64,000 bases of DNA from Methylophilaceae bacterium (GCA_028342535.1 JAOLWQ010000001.1:186001-250000), one strand, 5' to 3'. Counted from the stretch's first letter, positions 53,887-63,058 are shown. Numbers and translations: made by a program. Notes: generated from the letters alone by a model not told the origin.

Positions 53887-54010
53887 TTTAAATCTTTCCT
53901 TAGCTTTAAGTTTTATACGTTATTCTATAAAGACTTATTCTATCAAAATTATTAACTCTAAATTCAACTGGTTTTTTAATAAGTAAAATTAATCATTAAA
54001 TGTAAGTAAA

Positions 54011-54051
54011 TTGTAACAAAACTGTTGCAAAAGAAATTTGAGAGGTATAAA
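54011..54051 (+). promoter_or_regulatory. Candidate xoxF promoter with near-palindrome
   Basis: TTGTAACA-AAAC-TGTTGCAA (54011-54030) is an inverted repeat with 7 of 8 matching pairs. It overlaps TTGCAA at 54025; TATAAA at 54046-54051 lies 15 bases further, a short spacing. It is upstream of the highly expressed xoxF and may bind a regulator. Sequence inspection only. Confidence 0.4.
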
Positions 54052-54061
54052 GTGTTTTTCA

Positions 54062-54082
54062 AGCACTGGTTATTTCGGTGCT
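54062..54082 (+). promoter_or_regulatory. Hairpin in the xoxF leader
   Basis: AGCACTG / CGGTGCT form a 7-pair stem (one G-U) with loop GTTATTT, about 100 bases before the xoxF start. No T-run follows, so it is not a plain terminator. It may stabilise the mRNA or regulate translation. Confidence 0.45.
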
Positions 54083-54180
54083 AAAAGTAAATAAATCACT
54101 TATGTTTAAGTTCTTTCTAAATGTAGGAGGAGTATTTGCTTCTTTTTAAACCCTTAGTTAAAACTATGGAGATTTATATA

Positions 54181-56058
54181 ATGAAATTGAATAAAATCAA
54201 ACTAGCTCTTGGTTTTGTAACTGCTGCTACATTGGCTATGCCAATGGTTGCTTCAGCTGCAGCTGATCAAGAAAAAGCTATGAAAGATGCTAATAATTGG
54301 GCTCATCCTCGTGGTCAGCACAATAACCAAGCATATTCAAAGTTAACACAAGTTAATAAAGGTAATGTAAAAAACCTTAAAGCAGCATGGACTCTTTCAA
54401 CCGGTGTAAATCGTGGTCATGAAGGTTCTCCAGTTGTTGTTGGTAACATGCTATATGTACATACAGCATTTCCTAACAACGTTTATGCTTTAGATCTAAA
54501 CAACAATCAAAAAGTTGTATGGTCTTACTTCCCTAAACAAGATCCTAGCGTTCAAGCAGTATTATGTTGCGATAACGTTAATCGTGGTCTTGGTTACGGT
54601 GACGGTAAAATCTTCCTACAACAAAATGATGGCATGTTAGTAGCGCTTGACGCTAAAACTGGTGCTAAAGTTTGGGATGTAAGAAATACAGATCCTAAAG
54701 TTGGTGCTACAAATACTAACGCTCCTCATGTAATTAAAGACAAAATTCTAACAGGTTGTTCTGGTGCTGAATTTGGTGTTCGTTGCTTTATTGCTGCGTA
54801 CAACATAGCTGACGGAAGCCTTGCTTGGAAAGCTATGTCTACAGGTTCAGATGCTGATGCTTTAATTGGCGCTGACTTTAACAAAGATACACCTCTTTAT
54901 TCAGCACTATCAGTTTACGAAGATGTAAACGGTGGTAATAAACAAGGTGGTTCTTTCAAAAAAATCCCAACTGCACAACTTAAAGGTGGAACTACAGATC
55001 TAGGTCTGAAAACATGGTTGAAACCTCAAGCTGTTAAAGATGGTTGGCAACATGGCGGCGGCTCTACTTGGGGCTGGTGGCCATATGATGCAAAAACAAA
55101 CTTAGTGTACTACGGTACAGGTAACCCATCAGTTTGGAACCCAGACGTACGTCCAGGTGACAACAAATGGTCTATGACTGTTTTTGCTCGTGATTTAGAT
55201 ACAGGTATGGCTCGTTGGGGCATGCAAATGACTCCACATGACGAATGGGATTATGACGGTATTAACGAAGTTATCCTTTTTGACAAAGGTGGAAAAACAT
55301 ACGCATGGCATCATGACAGAAACGGTTTTGCATACACATGGGTTGCAAGTAACGGTATTTTAGTTGCTGCTGAGAAAGTACATCCATTTGTTAACTGGGC
55401 TTCTGATATTGATATGAAATCTGGTGTGCCTAACAAACTTGCTGAGCACTCTACTCACCAAGATTACAACACTAAAGGTACATGTCCAGCTGCTCTTGGT
55501 ACTAAAGACCAACAGCCTGCTGCATACTCACCTAAAACTGGTTTAGTATACTCACCAATGAATCACGTGTGTATGACTTATGAGCCAGTTGAATCTAAGT
55601 ATGTTGCTGGTCAACCTTGGGTTGGTGCTACTTTAACTATGTTTGCTGGTCCTGATGGCGTAATGGGCGGTTTTGCTGCTTATGATCCAATGACTAACAA
55701 AAAAGTTTGGTACAACAAAGAGAAATTCTCTGCTTGGGGTGGTGCTTTAACAACTGCTTCAGACTTAGTTTTCTACGGTACTTTAGATCGTTGGTTCAAA
55801 GCTCTTGACGCTAAAAGCGGTAAAGAACTTTGGAAATTCCAAGTTGGTTCAGGTGTGATTGGTAATGCATTCACATATGGTCACAAAGGCAAACAACACG
55901 TTGGTGTGCTTTCAGGCATCGGTGGTTGGGCTGGCGTTGCAATGAACCTTGGTCTTACAAATGACACAGATGCACTTGGTGCAGCTGGTGGTTATAAAGA
56001 ACTAACAAAATACAACGCTGCTCCTGGTGGCGGTGCATTAACAGTATTTAGCCTATAA
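54181..56058 (+). CDS. xoxF: Lanthanide-dependent methanol dehydrogenase XoxF (PQQ)
   Basis: 625 residues. Signal peptide MKLNKIKLALGFVTAATLAMPMVASA targets the protein to the periplasm, where the PQQ-binding beta-propeller acts. The vicinal disulfide CC lies at 129-130 (VLCCDNVNRG). The active-site segment is TPHDEWDYDG, with catalytic D357 and a second Asp, D359; that extra Asp marks XoxF and coordinates a lanthanide, whereas MxaF has Ala. It oxidises methanol and passes electrons to cytochrome XoxG. I choose ATG 54181 (GGAG nine bases before). The track start TTG 54136 has a strong AGGAGGAG, but only three bases away. Codon use is strongly biased, as in a highly expressed gene. Confidence 0.95.
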   Translation: MKLNKIKLALGFVTAATLAMPMVASAAADQEKAMKDANNWAHPRGQHNNQAYSKLTQVNKGNVKNLKAAWTLSTGVNRGHEGSPVVVGNMLYVHTAFPNNVYALDLNNNQKVVWSYFPKQDPSVQAVLCCDNVNRGLGYGDGKIFLQQNDGMLVALDAKTGAKVWDVRNTDPKVGATNTNAPHVIKDKILTGCSGAEFGVRCFIAAYNIADGSLAWKAMSTGSDADALIGADFNKDTPLYSALSVYEDVNGGNKQGGSFKKIPTAQLKGGTTDLGLKTWLKPQAVKDGWQHGGGSTWGWWPYDAKTNLVYYGTGNPSVWNPDVRPGDNKWSMTVFARDLDTGMARWGMQMTPHDEWDYDGINEVILFDKGGKTYAWHHDRNGFAYTWVASNGILVAAEKVHPFVNWASDIDMKSGVPNKLAEHSTHQDYNTKGTCPAALGTKDQQPAAYSPKTGLVYSPMNHVCMTYEPVESKYVAGQPWVGATLTMFAGPDGVMGGFAAYDPMTNKKVWYNKEKFSAWGGALTTASDLVFYGTLDRWFKALDAKSGKELWKFQVGSGVIGNAFTYGHKGKQHVGVLSGIGGWAGVAMNLGLTNDTDALGAAGGYKELTKYNAAPGGGALTVFSL

Positions 56059-56102
56059 TTCCTTACGGATTTTGTAGAACTAATTACAGTTTAGTTAGTC
56101 TT

Positions 56103-56136
56103 AAAAACACCCTACTTCGGTAGGGTGTTTTTTTTT
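56103..56136 (+). terminator. Strong Rho-independent terminator after xoxF
   Basis: Stem CACCCTAC/GTAGGGTG capped by a TTCG tetraloop and followed by nine T residues. Confidence 0.95.
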
Positions 56137-56249
56137 GTACTTTAATTAAACTTTCTGATTTAGAAGCCATGCAGATTAGGGATTATCATTAGGTAAATAA
56201 GAAAGATTTAAATGTATAATTATGCCAATTAATAATTGAAGGAAAAGTT

Positions 56250-57134
56250 ATGTTAAAAAATTTACTAAGTATATTAATTCTTATCAGTTTGAGCATCTCG
56301 ATTCAAGCTGCAGATGATATTCCAGTTCAAGACGATATTGGGAAGCCAGGACAAGCAGCTCGAGTTCCAAAAAATAACGAGTTTAAAGTGTGTGCTGATC
56401 AAGATAATATGCCTTATTCAAATGCAGCAGGCGAAGGCTTTGAAAATAAGATTGCTGAAGTAATTGCTGCTGACTTAGGTAAAGATCTTAGCTATCAGTT
56501 CTGGCATGATAGATTTGGTTTTATAAGGAACACTTTAAAGGCAATGAGGTGTGATGTCATTATGGGTACAAATACTACATATGATGCTGTAAACACAACT
56601 AAGCCATATTACCGTGCAGGGCATGTATGGATCTACAGAAAAGATAGTGGGTACAACATAAGTGATTGGAAATCACCAGACTTAAGAAAAGGAGTTATTG
56701 GCATAGTAGACAAGAGTCCCGTATCAGTCGCATTAGATGCAAATGACCTAATTGGTAATGCAAAGCCATATCGATTAATGAGAGATTTAACTAAATCACC
56801 AGGACAGTTAGTGGACGATGTAGTAAGTGGAGAAATTGATATTGCAGTTATGTGGGGCCCAATAGGGGGCTATTATGCAAAACAGTCAAAAGAAGACTTA
56901 GTTGTTGTACTTATTCCTGAATATTCAGATGGTAATGAAGGCTTAACTGGGAAAACTTACTGGAATATTTCTGCTGGTGTAAGAAAAAAAGATGACGCAC
57001 GTCGAGATATGATTGAAGCAGCCTTAGTAAGAAATAAAGACAAAATTAGGAAAATCATGGACGACTTTGGTATTCCTTATGCCGAACCTGTATTTGCTGA
57101 TCGGTTAGATGGATATAAAAGACATAAGAATTAA
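56250..57134 (+). CDS. xoxJ: XoxJ-like periplasmic substrate-binding protein
   Basis: 294 residues with signal peptide MLKNLLSILILISLSISIQA and a family-3 solute-binding fold (FKVCADQDNMPYSNAAGEGFENKIAEVIAADLG, MRCDVIMGTNTTYDAVNTTKPYYRAGHVWIYR). XoxJ/MoxJ proteins are encoded next to PQQ methanol dehydrogenases and are thought to activate or mature the enzyme rather than to import a solute. The place between xoxF and xoxG supports this. A TATAAT lies 30 bases upstream of the ATG, but without a clear -35. Confidence 0.93.
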   Translation: MLKNLLSILILISLSISIQAADDIPVQDDIGKPGQAARVPKNNEFKVCADQDNMPYSNAAGEGFENKIAEVIAADLGKDLSYQFWHDRFGFIRNTLKAMRCDVIMGTNTTYDAVNTTKPYYRAGHVWIYRKDSGYNISDWKSPDLRKGVIGIVDKSPVSVALDANDLIGNAKPYRLMRDLTKSPGQLVDDVVSGEIDIAVMWGPIGGYYAKQSKEDLVVVLIPEYSDGNEGLTGKTYWNISAGVRKKDDARRDMIEAALVRNKDKIRKIMDDFGIPYAEPVFADRLDGYKRHKN

Positions 57135-57147
57135 AATAAATCAGGGC

Positions 57148-57280
57148 AAAAGGGATGACATAAGTTTAAAAAATAAGTAAAATGTTTGTAGATTTAAGTA
57201 CATATCAAAACATTTTTTAATCCCTTTTTAAGGAACTAATTAAGTATTTATTGTCGAATTAATTGGAAATCCAATTAGTT
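57148..57280 (+). promoter_or_regulatory. xoxG leader with long-range inverted repeat and hairpin
   Basis: AAAAGGGAT (57148) and ATCCCTTTT (57220) are exact inverted copies 63 bases apart. Downstream, AATTAATTGG-AAAT-CCAATTAGTT (57257-57280) forms a 10-pair hairpin with one G-U. Both lie in the 180-base gap before xoxG and could shape the leader mRNA. Confidence 0.5.
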
Positions 57281-57314
57281 AAATTATAAATAAATAAATA
57301 AACAAGGAGAAATC

Positions 57315-57836
57315 ATGGTAACTAAAAAAATTCTAGCAACAGCTTTATTAGCTGGATTAATTGGCTTTGGTAGCGCAGCGAATGCAGACATTAAATTACA
57401 AAAAACTACGGATGGTACAGAATTTAAAATAAGCAATCCAAAAGCTTATGGCGATACCAAGAAAAAAGACAATGTAAAGACAAAAGCTGAAATAGAGTTT
57501 TTAAAGACAGGTAAGAATATTTATGTTGGTGATGCTGAAGCTGAAAAACGAGGTAAGAAAAGATTTGGTTATTGGTCATGTACACAATGTCATGGACCAA
57601 CAGCAAAAGGCCAAGTTGGACCAGGGTTAGTTGGACCAACATTTAAATATCCAAAAAATGCAACTAATAAAGGCATGATAGAAACTTTATGGTATGGCAC
57701 AAATGGTGGTATGGGTGGAAAAGGCTATGGTGTAATGGCCGCTGATGACGGGATGACTTTGGATGAGTTATTAAAAACGATTGCTTGGGTAAGAACCAAT
57801 GGTAAAGGCCTAACTGGAAACGAAAACGTTAAATAG
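57315..57836 (+). CDS. xoxG: Cytochrome c XoxG-like (electron acceptor of XoxF)
   Basis: 173 residues, signal peptide MVTKKILATALLAGLIGFGSAANA, and one heme-binding CTQCHG with QVGPGLVGPTFKYP. A later Met (GYGVMAADDGMTLDE) may be the distal axial ligand. The class is a mono-heme periplasmic cytochrome of the cL type that takes electrons from methanol dehydrogenase. Position after xoxF and xoxJ decides the name. It is preceded by AAGGAG six bases before the ATG. Confidence 0.9.
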   Translation: MVTKKILATALLAGLIGFGSAANADIKLQKTTDGTEFKISNPKAYGDTKKKDNVKTKAEIEFLKTGKNIYVGDAEAEKRGKKRFGYWSCTQCHGPTAKGQVGPGLVGPTFKYPKNATNKGMIETLWYGTNGGMGGKGYGVMAADDGMTLDELLKTIAWVRTNGKGLTGNENVK

Positions 57837-57858
57837 TTACATTTCTGAAATCTTTATC

Positions 57859-57895
57859 AAAAAAGACTGAGGTATAATGCCTCAGTCTTTTTTTT
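57859..57895 (+). terminator. Rho-independent terminator after xoxG
   Basis: Eight-pair stem GACTGAGG/CCTCAGTC with loop TATAATG, A-run before and eight T residues after. The loop contains TATAAT, which I take to be coincidental. Confidence 0.93.
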
Positions 57896-57939
57896 AGTCT
57901 TCAATCCCACACATAACCAATGAGAGCATAATAAATAAA

Positions 57940-59295
57940 ATGAGTTTTACAAAAAATAAAAAGTTACATGAGATACTAATAGTTGGTGGAGGTGCTGGAG
58001 GTCTTGAATTAGCAACTAAATTAGGAAATAGCCTTGGTAGAAAACGTAAAGCAAATATTACTTTAGTTGATTCTAAAAAGACTCATGTGTGGAAACCGTT
58101 ACTTCATGAGATTGCAGCAGGTAGTTTAAATCCAGAAAAAGACGAACTTGATTATTTAGCACAAGCTCATTGGCATAATTTTAAATTTAGACTTGGAAGA
58201 ATGATCGGGATTGATCGAAATACGAAAGAAATTATTTTAGAATCTTTTAAGGATGACGAAGGTACTGAGATTATTCCAAATCGAAAATTTTATTACGATA
58301 CTCTCATTATTTCTGTTGGAAGTACGATTAATGATTTTGGAATTAAAGGTGCTGCGCAAAATGCCATAGCTCTTGATACTCAGAATCAAGCTGAACGCTT
58401 TCATCAGAGACTTCACAATGCAATTTTAAAAGCTCAAACTCAATCATCTGATGATTTTGGCTTCCCATTGAAAGAACCTGAGCAATTAGAAGTCGTTATT
58501 GTAGGCGCTGGTGCAACAGGAGTGGAGTTAGCAGCTGAGCTTCATAAAGCGACTAGAGAGATGACAGCTTATGGGTTAGACAATATTAATCCTGATAGAG
58601 ATATTAAGATTTCCTTGATTGAAGCAAGCAATCGATTGCTTCCTGCCCTTCCTAAAAGAATGAGTAACTCAGTAGAAAGTGAACTTAAAAAATTAAATGT
58701 TAATTTATATCTTGGTGAGAAAGTCACAGAAGTTACAAATAAGGGCATAAAAACAGATACTGGGCGCTATATAACTTCTAAGTTAGTAGTATGGGCTGCT
58801 GGTATTAAAGCCCCTTCTTTTTTAGCTAATATTTCTGGCTTGAAGACTAATAAACTTAATCAGTTAGAGGTGCTTTCAACACTTCAAACCACTGAAGATT
58901 CAAATATTTTTGCGTTTGGGGATTGTGCAGCCTGCCCAATTAGGCCTGGTTCTTTGGAATTAGTGCCTCCAAGAGCGCAGTCTGCCCATCAACAAGCATC
59001 TTTATTATATAAGAGTATGAAAAAAGTAATAGCAAGTAAAGATAATTCATTACCTCAGTATAGTTATAAAGATTATGGATCATTAGTTAATTTAGGTCGT
59101 TATACAACTGTTGGGAACTTAATGGGCTCTTTAATGGGAGGAACTATGTTCATCGAAGGTTTAGTTGCTCGCGTTATGTATTTAATGTTGTATCAAATGC
59201 ACTTAATGGCACTTCATGGAATCATGAGTGTTATTTTTAGATTGTTAGCTAAAGGGATAACAAGAAGATTTGAAACACATGTTAAACTTCATTAA
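57940..59295 (+). CDS. ndh: Type II NADH:quinone oxidoreductase (NDH-2)
   Basis: 451 residues with two dinucleotide motifs: ILIVGGGAGGLELATKLG (FAD, residue ~15) and VVIVGAGATGVELAAELHK (NADH, residue ~190). Also present are FAFGDCAACP and PPRAQSAHQQASLL, and a hydrophobic/amphipathic C-terminus for membrane attachment. It oxidises NADH without proton pumping. It stands alone after the xox genes and meets lplT tail to tail with a four-base overlap. Confidence 0.94.
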   Translation: MSFTKNKKLHEILIVGGGAGGLELATKLGNSLGRKRKANITLVDSKKTHVWKPLLHEIAAGSLNPEKDELDYLAQAHWHNFKFRLGRMIGIDRNTKEIILESFKDDEGTEIIPNRKFYYDTLIISVGSTINDFGIKGAAQNAIALDTQNQAERFHQRLHNAILKAQTQSSDDFGFPLKEPEQLEVVIVGAGATGVELAAELHKATREMTAYGLDNINPDRDIKISLIEASNRLLPALPKRMSNSVESELKKLNVNLYLGEKVTEVTNKGIKTDTGRYITSKLVVWAAGIKAPSFLANISGLKTNKLNQLEVLSTLQTTEDSNIFAFGDCAACPIRPGSLELVPPRAQSAHQQASLLYKSMKKVIASKDNSLPQYSYKDYGSLVNLGRYTTVGNLMGSLMGGTMFIEGLVARVMYLMLYQMHLMALHGIMSVIFRLLAKGITRRFETHVKLH

Positions 59296-60482
59296 TCATT
59301 TGCTTTAGCATAGAAAAGACTGGCTACAGTCATTGAAAGTAAAACAAAAAAGCCAAAGATAAACATGATTCCATTTATTGGAATATTGCTTTTTACCATC
59401 AAGGTATATGCGCCACTTAATATAAGAATACCTAGGTTTTCATTAAAATTTTGGACTGCTATTGAATGTCCTGCTCCAATCAATAAATGTCCTCGATGCT
59501 GAAGAAGGGCATTTAGTGGAACAATGAGCAAGCCACTAAATATACCAACAAGAGTTAAAATAATAGCTGCTGATTCCCAAGTTGTGACAAAAAACATTGA
59601 ACATACCAGGCCACCCATAATTATTCCAACAGGTAATATTTTTGTAGAATCTTTCATTCTAATGAAAAATGCTGCAATTATTGCCCCTATTGCAACTCCA
59701 AGTGCCACAGTTGCTGATAAAGTTGTTGATTTATCTAAACCATAACCCAGTGCATAAGCAGACCATCCAATAATTACAAGCCTTAGCGTTGCGCCAGCTC
59801 CCCAGAATAAAGTTGTAATTGTTAAAGAAAGTTGCCCTAATGGATCACGCCATAATTTTTTATATGAGCTTAAGAAATCTTTTATTAAAGACCATGGGTC
59901 ATTCCTTTTTAGCTTATGATTGATAGGCACATTAGGCATATATTTATTAAAGATAGCTGCTATTACATAAAGAATACTGATAGCAATTATTGCTAGATCT
60001 ACATCATATACTGCAATAACACCTCCAAATATTGCGCCTAAAATAATTGCAGCGACAGTTGAACCTTCGACCCAACCATTACCTGCTACCAAAGACTTAT
60101 CAGGAAGTATTTCCGTTAGAATCCCATATTTAGCTGGGGAATAAGCTGCAGCTCCTATACCAACAATACCATAGGCATATAGTGGCGGGATTCCAAATAA
60201 CATTGCCAGACAGCCAATCAATTTAATACTATTAGAAATAAACATAACCTGTCTTTTTGGCCATGCATCTGCAAAAGCTCCTACAAAAGGGGCGAGTACA
60301 ATATAAGACAATACAAAAAATTGAAGTAGAAGTGGTTGATGCCAGTTTGGCGCTTCAAGCTTTGTAAGTAATGCAATGGCTGCGAACAGAAGAGCGTTGT
60401 CTGCCAGAGCTGAAAGAAATTGGGCTGATAGAAAAAAATAAAAGCCTTTGGTATGAATTTGGTTAGAGGATTTCAGTTGCAT
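59292..60482 (-). CDS. lplT: Lysophospholipid transporter LplT (MFS)
   Basis: 396 residues with about twelve membrane helices and the LplT wording FYFFLSAQFLSALADNALLFAAIALL, VLAPFVGAFADAWPKRQVMFISN and YSPAKYGILTEILP. It flips lysophospholipids inward for re-acylation by Aas. No aas gene is in the window. The 5' end overlaps the PIN-PhoH gene by 20 bases on the same strand, so they share a message. Confidence 0.92.
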   Translation of the reverse strand: MQLKSSNQIHTKGFYFFLSAQFLSALADNALLFAAIALLTKLEAPNWHQPLLLQFFVLSYIVLAPFVGAFADAWPKRQVMFISNSIKLIGCLAMLFGIPPLYAYGIVGIGAAAYSPAKYGILTEILPDKSLVAGNGWVEGSTVAAIILGAIFGGVIAVYDVDLAIIAISILYVIAAIFNKYMPNVPINHKLKRNDPWSLIKDFLSSYKKLWRDPLGQLSLTITTLFWGAGATLRLVIIGWSAYALGYGLDKSTTLSATVALGVAIGAIIAAFFIRMKDSTKILPVGIIMGGLVCSMFFVTTWESAAIILTLVGIFSGLLIVPLNALLQHRGHLLIGAGHSIAVQNFNENLGILILSGAYTLMVKSNIPINGIMFIFGFFVLLSMTVASLFYAKAND

Positions 60483-61857
60483 AATCTGCTAACCTCGATC
60501 TTTCTCCACGAAGGAGAGTAATATGTCCGTTATGATTCCACCCCTTAAATCGATCAACAACATACGTTAATCCTGAACTTCCTTCAGTTAGATAGGGAGT
60601 ATCAATTTGCCCAATATTACCTAAACATACCACCTTAGTTCCTGGGCCTGCTCGAGTAATTAATGTTTTCATTTGTTTTGGTGTTAAATTCTGCGCTTCG
60701 TCAATGATAAGATATTTTTTAAGAAAAGTACGGCCACGCATAAAGTTTAAAGACTTTACTTTTAGTCTTGATCTAATTAGGTCTTGAGTTGCTGACCTCC
60801 CCCAATCTCCTACGTTATTATCTGATTTATTAAGTACATCTAAGTTATCTTCTAATGCTCCCATCCATGGAGTCATTTTTTCTTCTTCAGTACCTGGAAG
60901 AAACCCAATGTCTTCTCCTACAGAGACAGTAACGCGAGTAACGATAATTTCAGAATAAATTTTCTTATCTAATGTTTGGTCTAATCCAGCAGCAAGAGCC
61001 AATAAAGTTTTACCTGTCCCTGCTTGACCAAGAAGTGAAACAAAATCTACATCAGGGTTCATTAATAAATTTAAGGCAAAGTTTTGCTCTTTATTCCTAG
61101 CATTAATTCCCCAAATATTGGATTTGGAATGAGAAAAGTCATGAATAACTTCCAGTGTTGCAGTCTTTCCTTCTATAAGCTTAACAATTGCATGAAAAGG
61201 CTTTTCAAAATCGAAATGTATAAATTGGTTAATTAAGAAGCTTTTGCAAAGTGGTCCAGTTAGACGGTAGAACATTTTTCCTTCTTTTTGCCAAGACTCC
61301 ATCCCTTTACTATGTTTTTCCCAGAAATCTTCTGGGAGATCTATTGATCCTTTGTATAGAAGTTCACTATCCTCCATTACTTTGTCATTAAAATAGTCTT
61401 CAGTATTTATATCTAATGCTCTTGCTTTAATTCTAATATTAAAGTCTTTAGATACTAAAATTACTTGTCTATTTTTATGTTTTCTCTTAAGGTCTGCCAC
61501 GATACTCAAAATTTGATTATCTGCTTTACTTCCAGAAAGCATTGGTAAGTCAAAATTTATTGGATGTGTTTGAAGGAATAAATTACCTGAGATATGAAGG
61601 TTAGCTTTAGACTTTAAAGGACATCCCGAGGATAGTTTACCAATATAAGGGCCTATAATCTCTTCTAAATATCTATGAGTTTGCCTTGCATTTCTTGCTA
61701 CTTCGCTACTACCTTTTTTACTATTATCTAATTCTTCAATCGTAACCATAGGAAGATAAATATCATGCTCTTCAAATCTAAAAAGACAAGATGGGTCATG
61801 TAAGAGAACATTGGTGTCAAGAACAAAAAGTTTTGTTAAAATTGGTTTTTTTTTCAT
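60463..61857 (-). CDS. PIN-PhoH fusion protein (PhoH-like ATPase)
   Basis: 464 residues. The N-terminal PIN-domain nuclease is KLFVLDTNVLLHDPSCLFRFEEHDIYLP, with later acidic residues DNQILS and VILVSKDFNIRIKA. The C-terminal PhoH ATPase has Walker A GQAGTGKTLLALAAGLDQ, EDIGFLPGTEEEKMTPWMGAL, Walker B YLIIDEAQNLTPKQMKTLITR and VVCLGNIGQID. PIN-PhoH proteins are described as RNA helicase/RNases; the physiological role is poorly known. Located between bcp and lplT. Confidence 0.93.
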   Translation of the reverse strand: MKKKPILTKLFVLDTNVLLHDPSCLFRFEEHDIYLPMVTIEELDNSKKGSSEVARNARQTHRYLEEIIGPYIGKLSSGCPLKSKANLHISGNLFLQTHPINFDLPMLSGSKADNQILSIVADLKRKHKNRQVILVSKDFNIRIKARALDINTEDYFNDKVMEDSELLYKGSIDLPEDFWEKHSKGMESWQKEGKMFYRLTGPLCKSFLINQFIHFDFEKPFHAIVKLIEGKTATLEVIHDFSHSKSNIWGINARNKEQNFALNLLMNPDVDFVSLLGQAGTGKTLLALAAGLDQTLDKKIYSEIIVTRVTVSVGEDIGFLPGTEEEKMTPWMGALEDNLDVLNKSDNNVGDWGRSATQDLIRSRLKVKSLNFMRGRTFLKKYLIIDEAQNLTPKQMKTLITRAGPGTKVVCLGNIGQIDTPYLTEGSSGLTYVVDRFKGWNHNGHITLLRGERSRLADYATEIL

Positions 61858-61864
61858 TAAGTAT

Positions 61865-62326
61865 CTATATTAGAACTTCAAGAATCTCTTCAATATGGCC
61901 GTTAACTTTAACCCCCCGCCATTCATTGATTAACTTCCCATCTGGATTAATTAAAAAAGTACTTCTTTCTATACCTCTTACCTGTTTACCATACATATTT
62001 TTCATTTTTATGACATTAAATAAATTACAAGCAATTTCTTTTTGGTCACTTAAAAGCTCAAATGGGAAATTATATTTAGCTTTAAAGTTTTCATGAGATT
62101 TTAAAGTATCTCTAGATATTCCAAAAATCTCCACATTCATTTTTTTAAACTTACTAATATTTTCTGTGAAGTCAATACCTTCATTCGTACAGCCCGGCGT
62201 TGAATCTTTTGGATAAAAATAAATAACAACGTATTTGCCAATAAAATTTGATAAGTTAAAGGATAAATTTCCAGTCCCTTCTAGTTCAAAATTCGGTACT
62301 TTTTCATTCAGAGTAATATTTTTCAT
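61865..62326 (-). CDS. bcp: Thioredoxin-dependent peroxiredoxin Bcp
   Basis: A 153-aa peroxiredoxin with KVPNFELEGTGN, YFYPKDSTPGCTNEGIDF (peroxidatic Cys) and FGISRDTLKSHENFKAKYNFPFELLSD. The resolving Cys five residues after the peroxidatic one, found in some Bcp proteins, is replaced (Asp/Phe stretch). A Cys further on (EIACNLF) might resolve instead. It reduces hydroperoxides in the cytoplasm. It lies seven bases downstream of nothing in frame and 22 bases before tonB on the same strand. Confidence 0.92.
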   Translation of the reverse strand: MKNITLNEKVPNFELEGTGNLSFNLSNFIGKYVVIYFYPKDSTPGCTNEGIDFTENISKFKKMNVEIFGISRDTLKSHENFKAKYNFPFELLSDQKEIACNLFNVIKMKNMYGKQVRGIERSTFLINPDGKLINEWRGVKVNGHIEEILEVLI

Positions 62327-62348
62327 TTTGATAAATTGACCTTTTTTT

Positions 62349-62987
62349 CTATTTAAGTTTAAAAGAAATCGGAACAGTTACGTTAAAAATTTTAGATTCA
62401 AGCTCTTTCGGTGGTTTAGGAAAAGGAGAGGCCCTCTTCACCATATTTATTCCTTCATTATCTAAAACTTTAAAACCACTCTTTTCCTTAATTGTAGACT
62501 TAATTAGATTACCTTGCCCATCAATTTTTAAATTAAGAATAATCTCTCCTTGCCATCCTCTCATTTTTGCTATTCGAGGATATTTTTTTTGTCTCGCTAT
62601 AGCTTTAGTTAATTGAGCACTATAACTTTCAATTGTTTTTTTGATCGTAGAAGAGGTAGGGGCAACATTTTTTTTGACTATAGCTTTTGGTTCTGGAGTT
62701 ATAGCTGGAACTTTTGGTTCTGGAGTTATAGCTGGAACTTTTGGTTCTGGAGTTATATTTTTTTTAATTGGTATAGGCTCTATTTTTTTTATAGCCTTTG
62801 GTTCTGGTTCTGGTTCTAACTCTGGTTCATTCATTAAAATATCTATATTTAATTCTACTGGCAATGTTGTATCTTTGTAATTTAGTGATGGAATATAAAA
62901 TAAAAATGCAGTATGAAGCAATACAGATAAAAGAATTGTTTCAGTTAAAGAAAAGCCTTGTTTATTTTGAAGAGACAAGTTCGGCAA
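62349..62987 (-). CDS. tonB: TonB-family energy transducer
   Basis: 212 residues: one N-terminal membrane anchor (LLSVLLHTAFLFYIPSL), a Pro/Glu/Lys-rich spacer (NEPELEPEPEPKAIKKIEP with EPKVPAIT repeats), and a C-terminal TonB domain (ARQKKYPRIAKMRGWQGEIILNLKIDGQGNLIKSTIKEKSGFKVLDNEGINMVKRASPFPKPP). TonB drives outer-membrane receptors. exbB and exbD are not adjacent; tolQR at the other end of the window is a separate system. Confidence 0.92.
   Translation of the reverse strand: MPNLSLQNKQGFSLTETILLSVLLHTAFLFYIPSLNYKDTTLPVELNIDILMNEPELEPEPEPKAIKKIEPIPIKKNITPEPKVPAITPEPKVPAITPEPKAIVKKNVAPTSSTIKKTIESYSAQLTKAIARQKKYPRIAKMRGWQGEIILNLKIDGQGNLIKSTIKEKSGFKVLDNEGINMVKRASPFPKPPKELESKIFNVTVPISFKLK
62701..62754 (-). 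repeat. Two perfect tandem 27-base repeats in tonB spacer
   Basis: Two identical 27-base units (62701-62727 and 62728-62754), plus a partial third, encode the EPKVPAITP steps of the TonB periplasmic spacer. Copy-number change would lengthen or shorten the spacer. Confidence 0.9.
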
Positions 62988-63058
62988 AGTATATGTTGAG
63001 AGCTAATTAAAAATTATAATTATAGCTTATTTGAAGAAAATAATTAATGAAATCAAGC

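Noticed and set aside
57873-57878. TATAAT as a promoter for ndh
   Set aside because: It lies in the loop of the xoxG terminator and has no -35 partner.
62613-62880. Two plus-strand ORFs with FWFWSYSWN and GSGVIAGTF repeats
   Set aside because: Antisense readings of the tonB spacer repeats.
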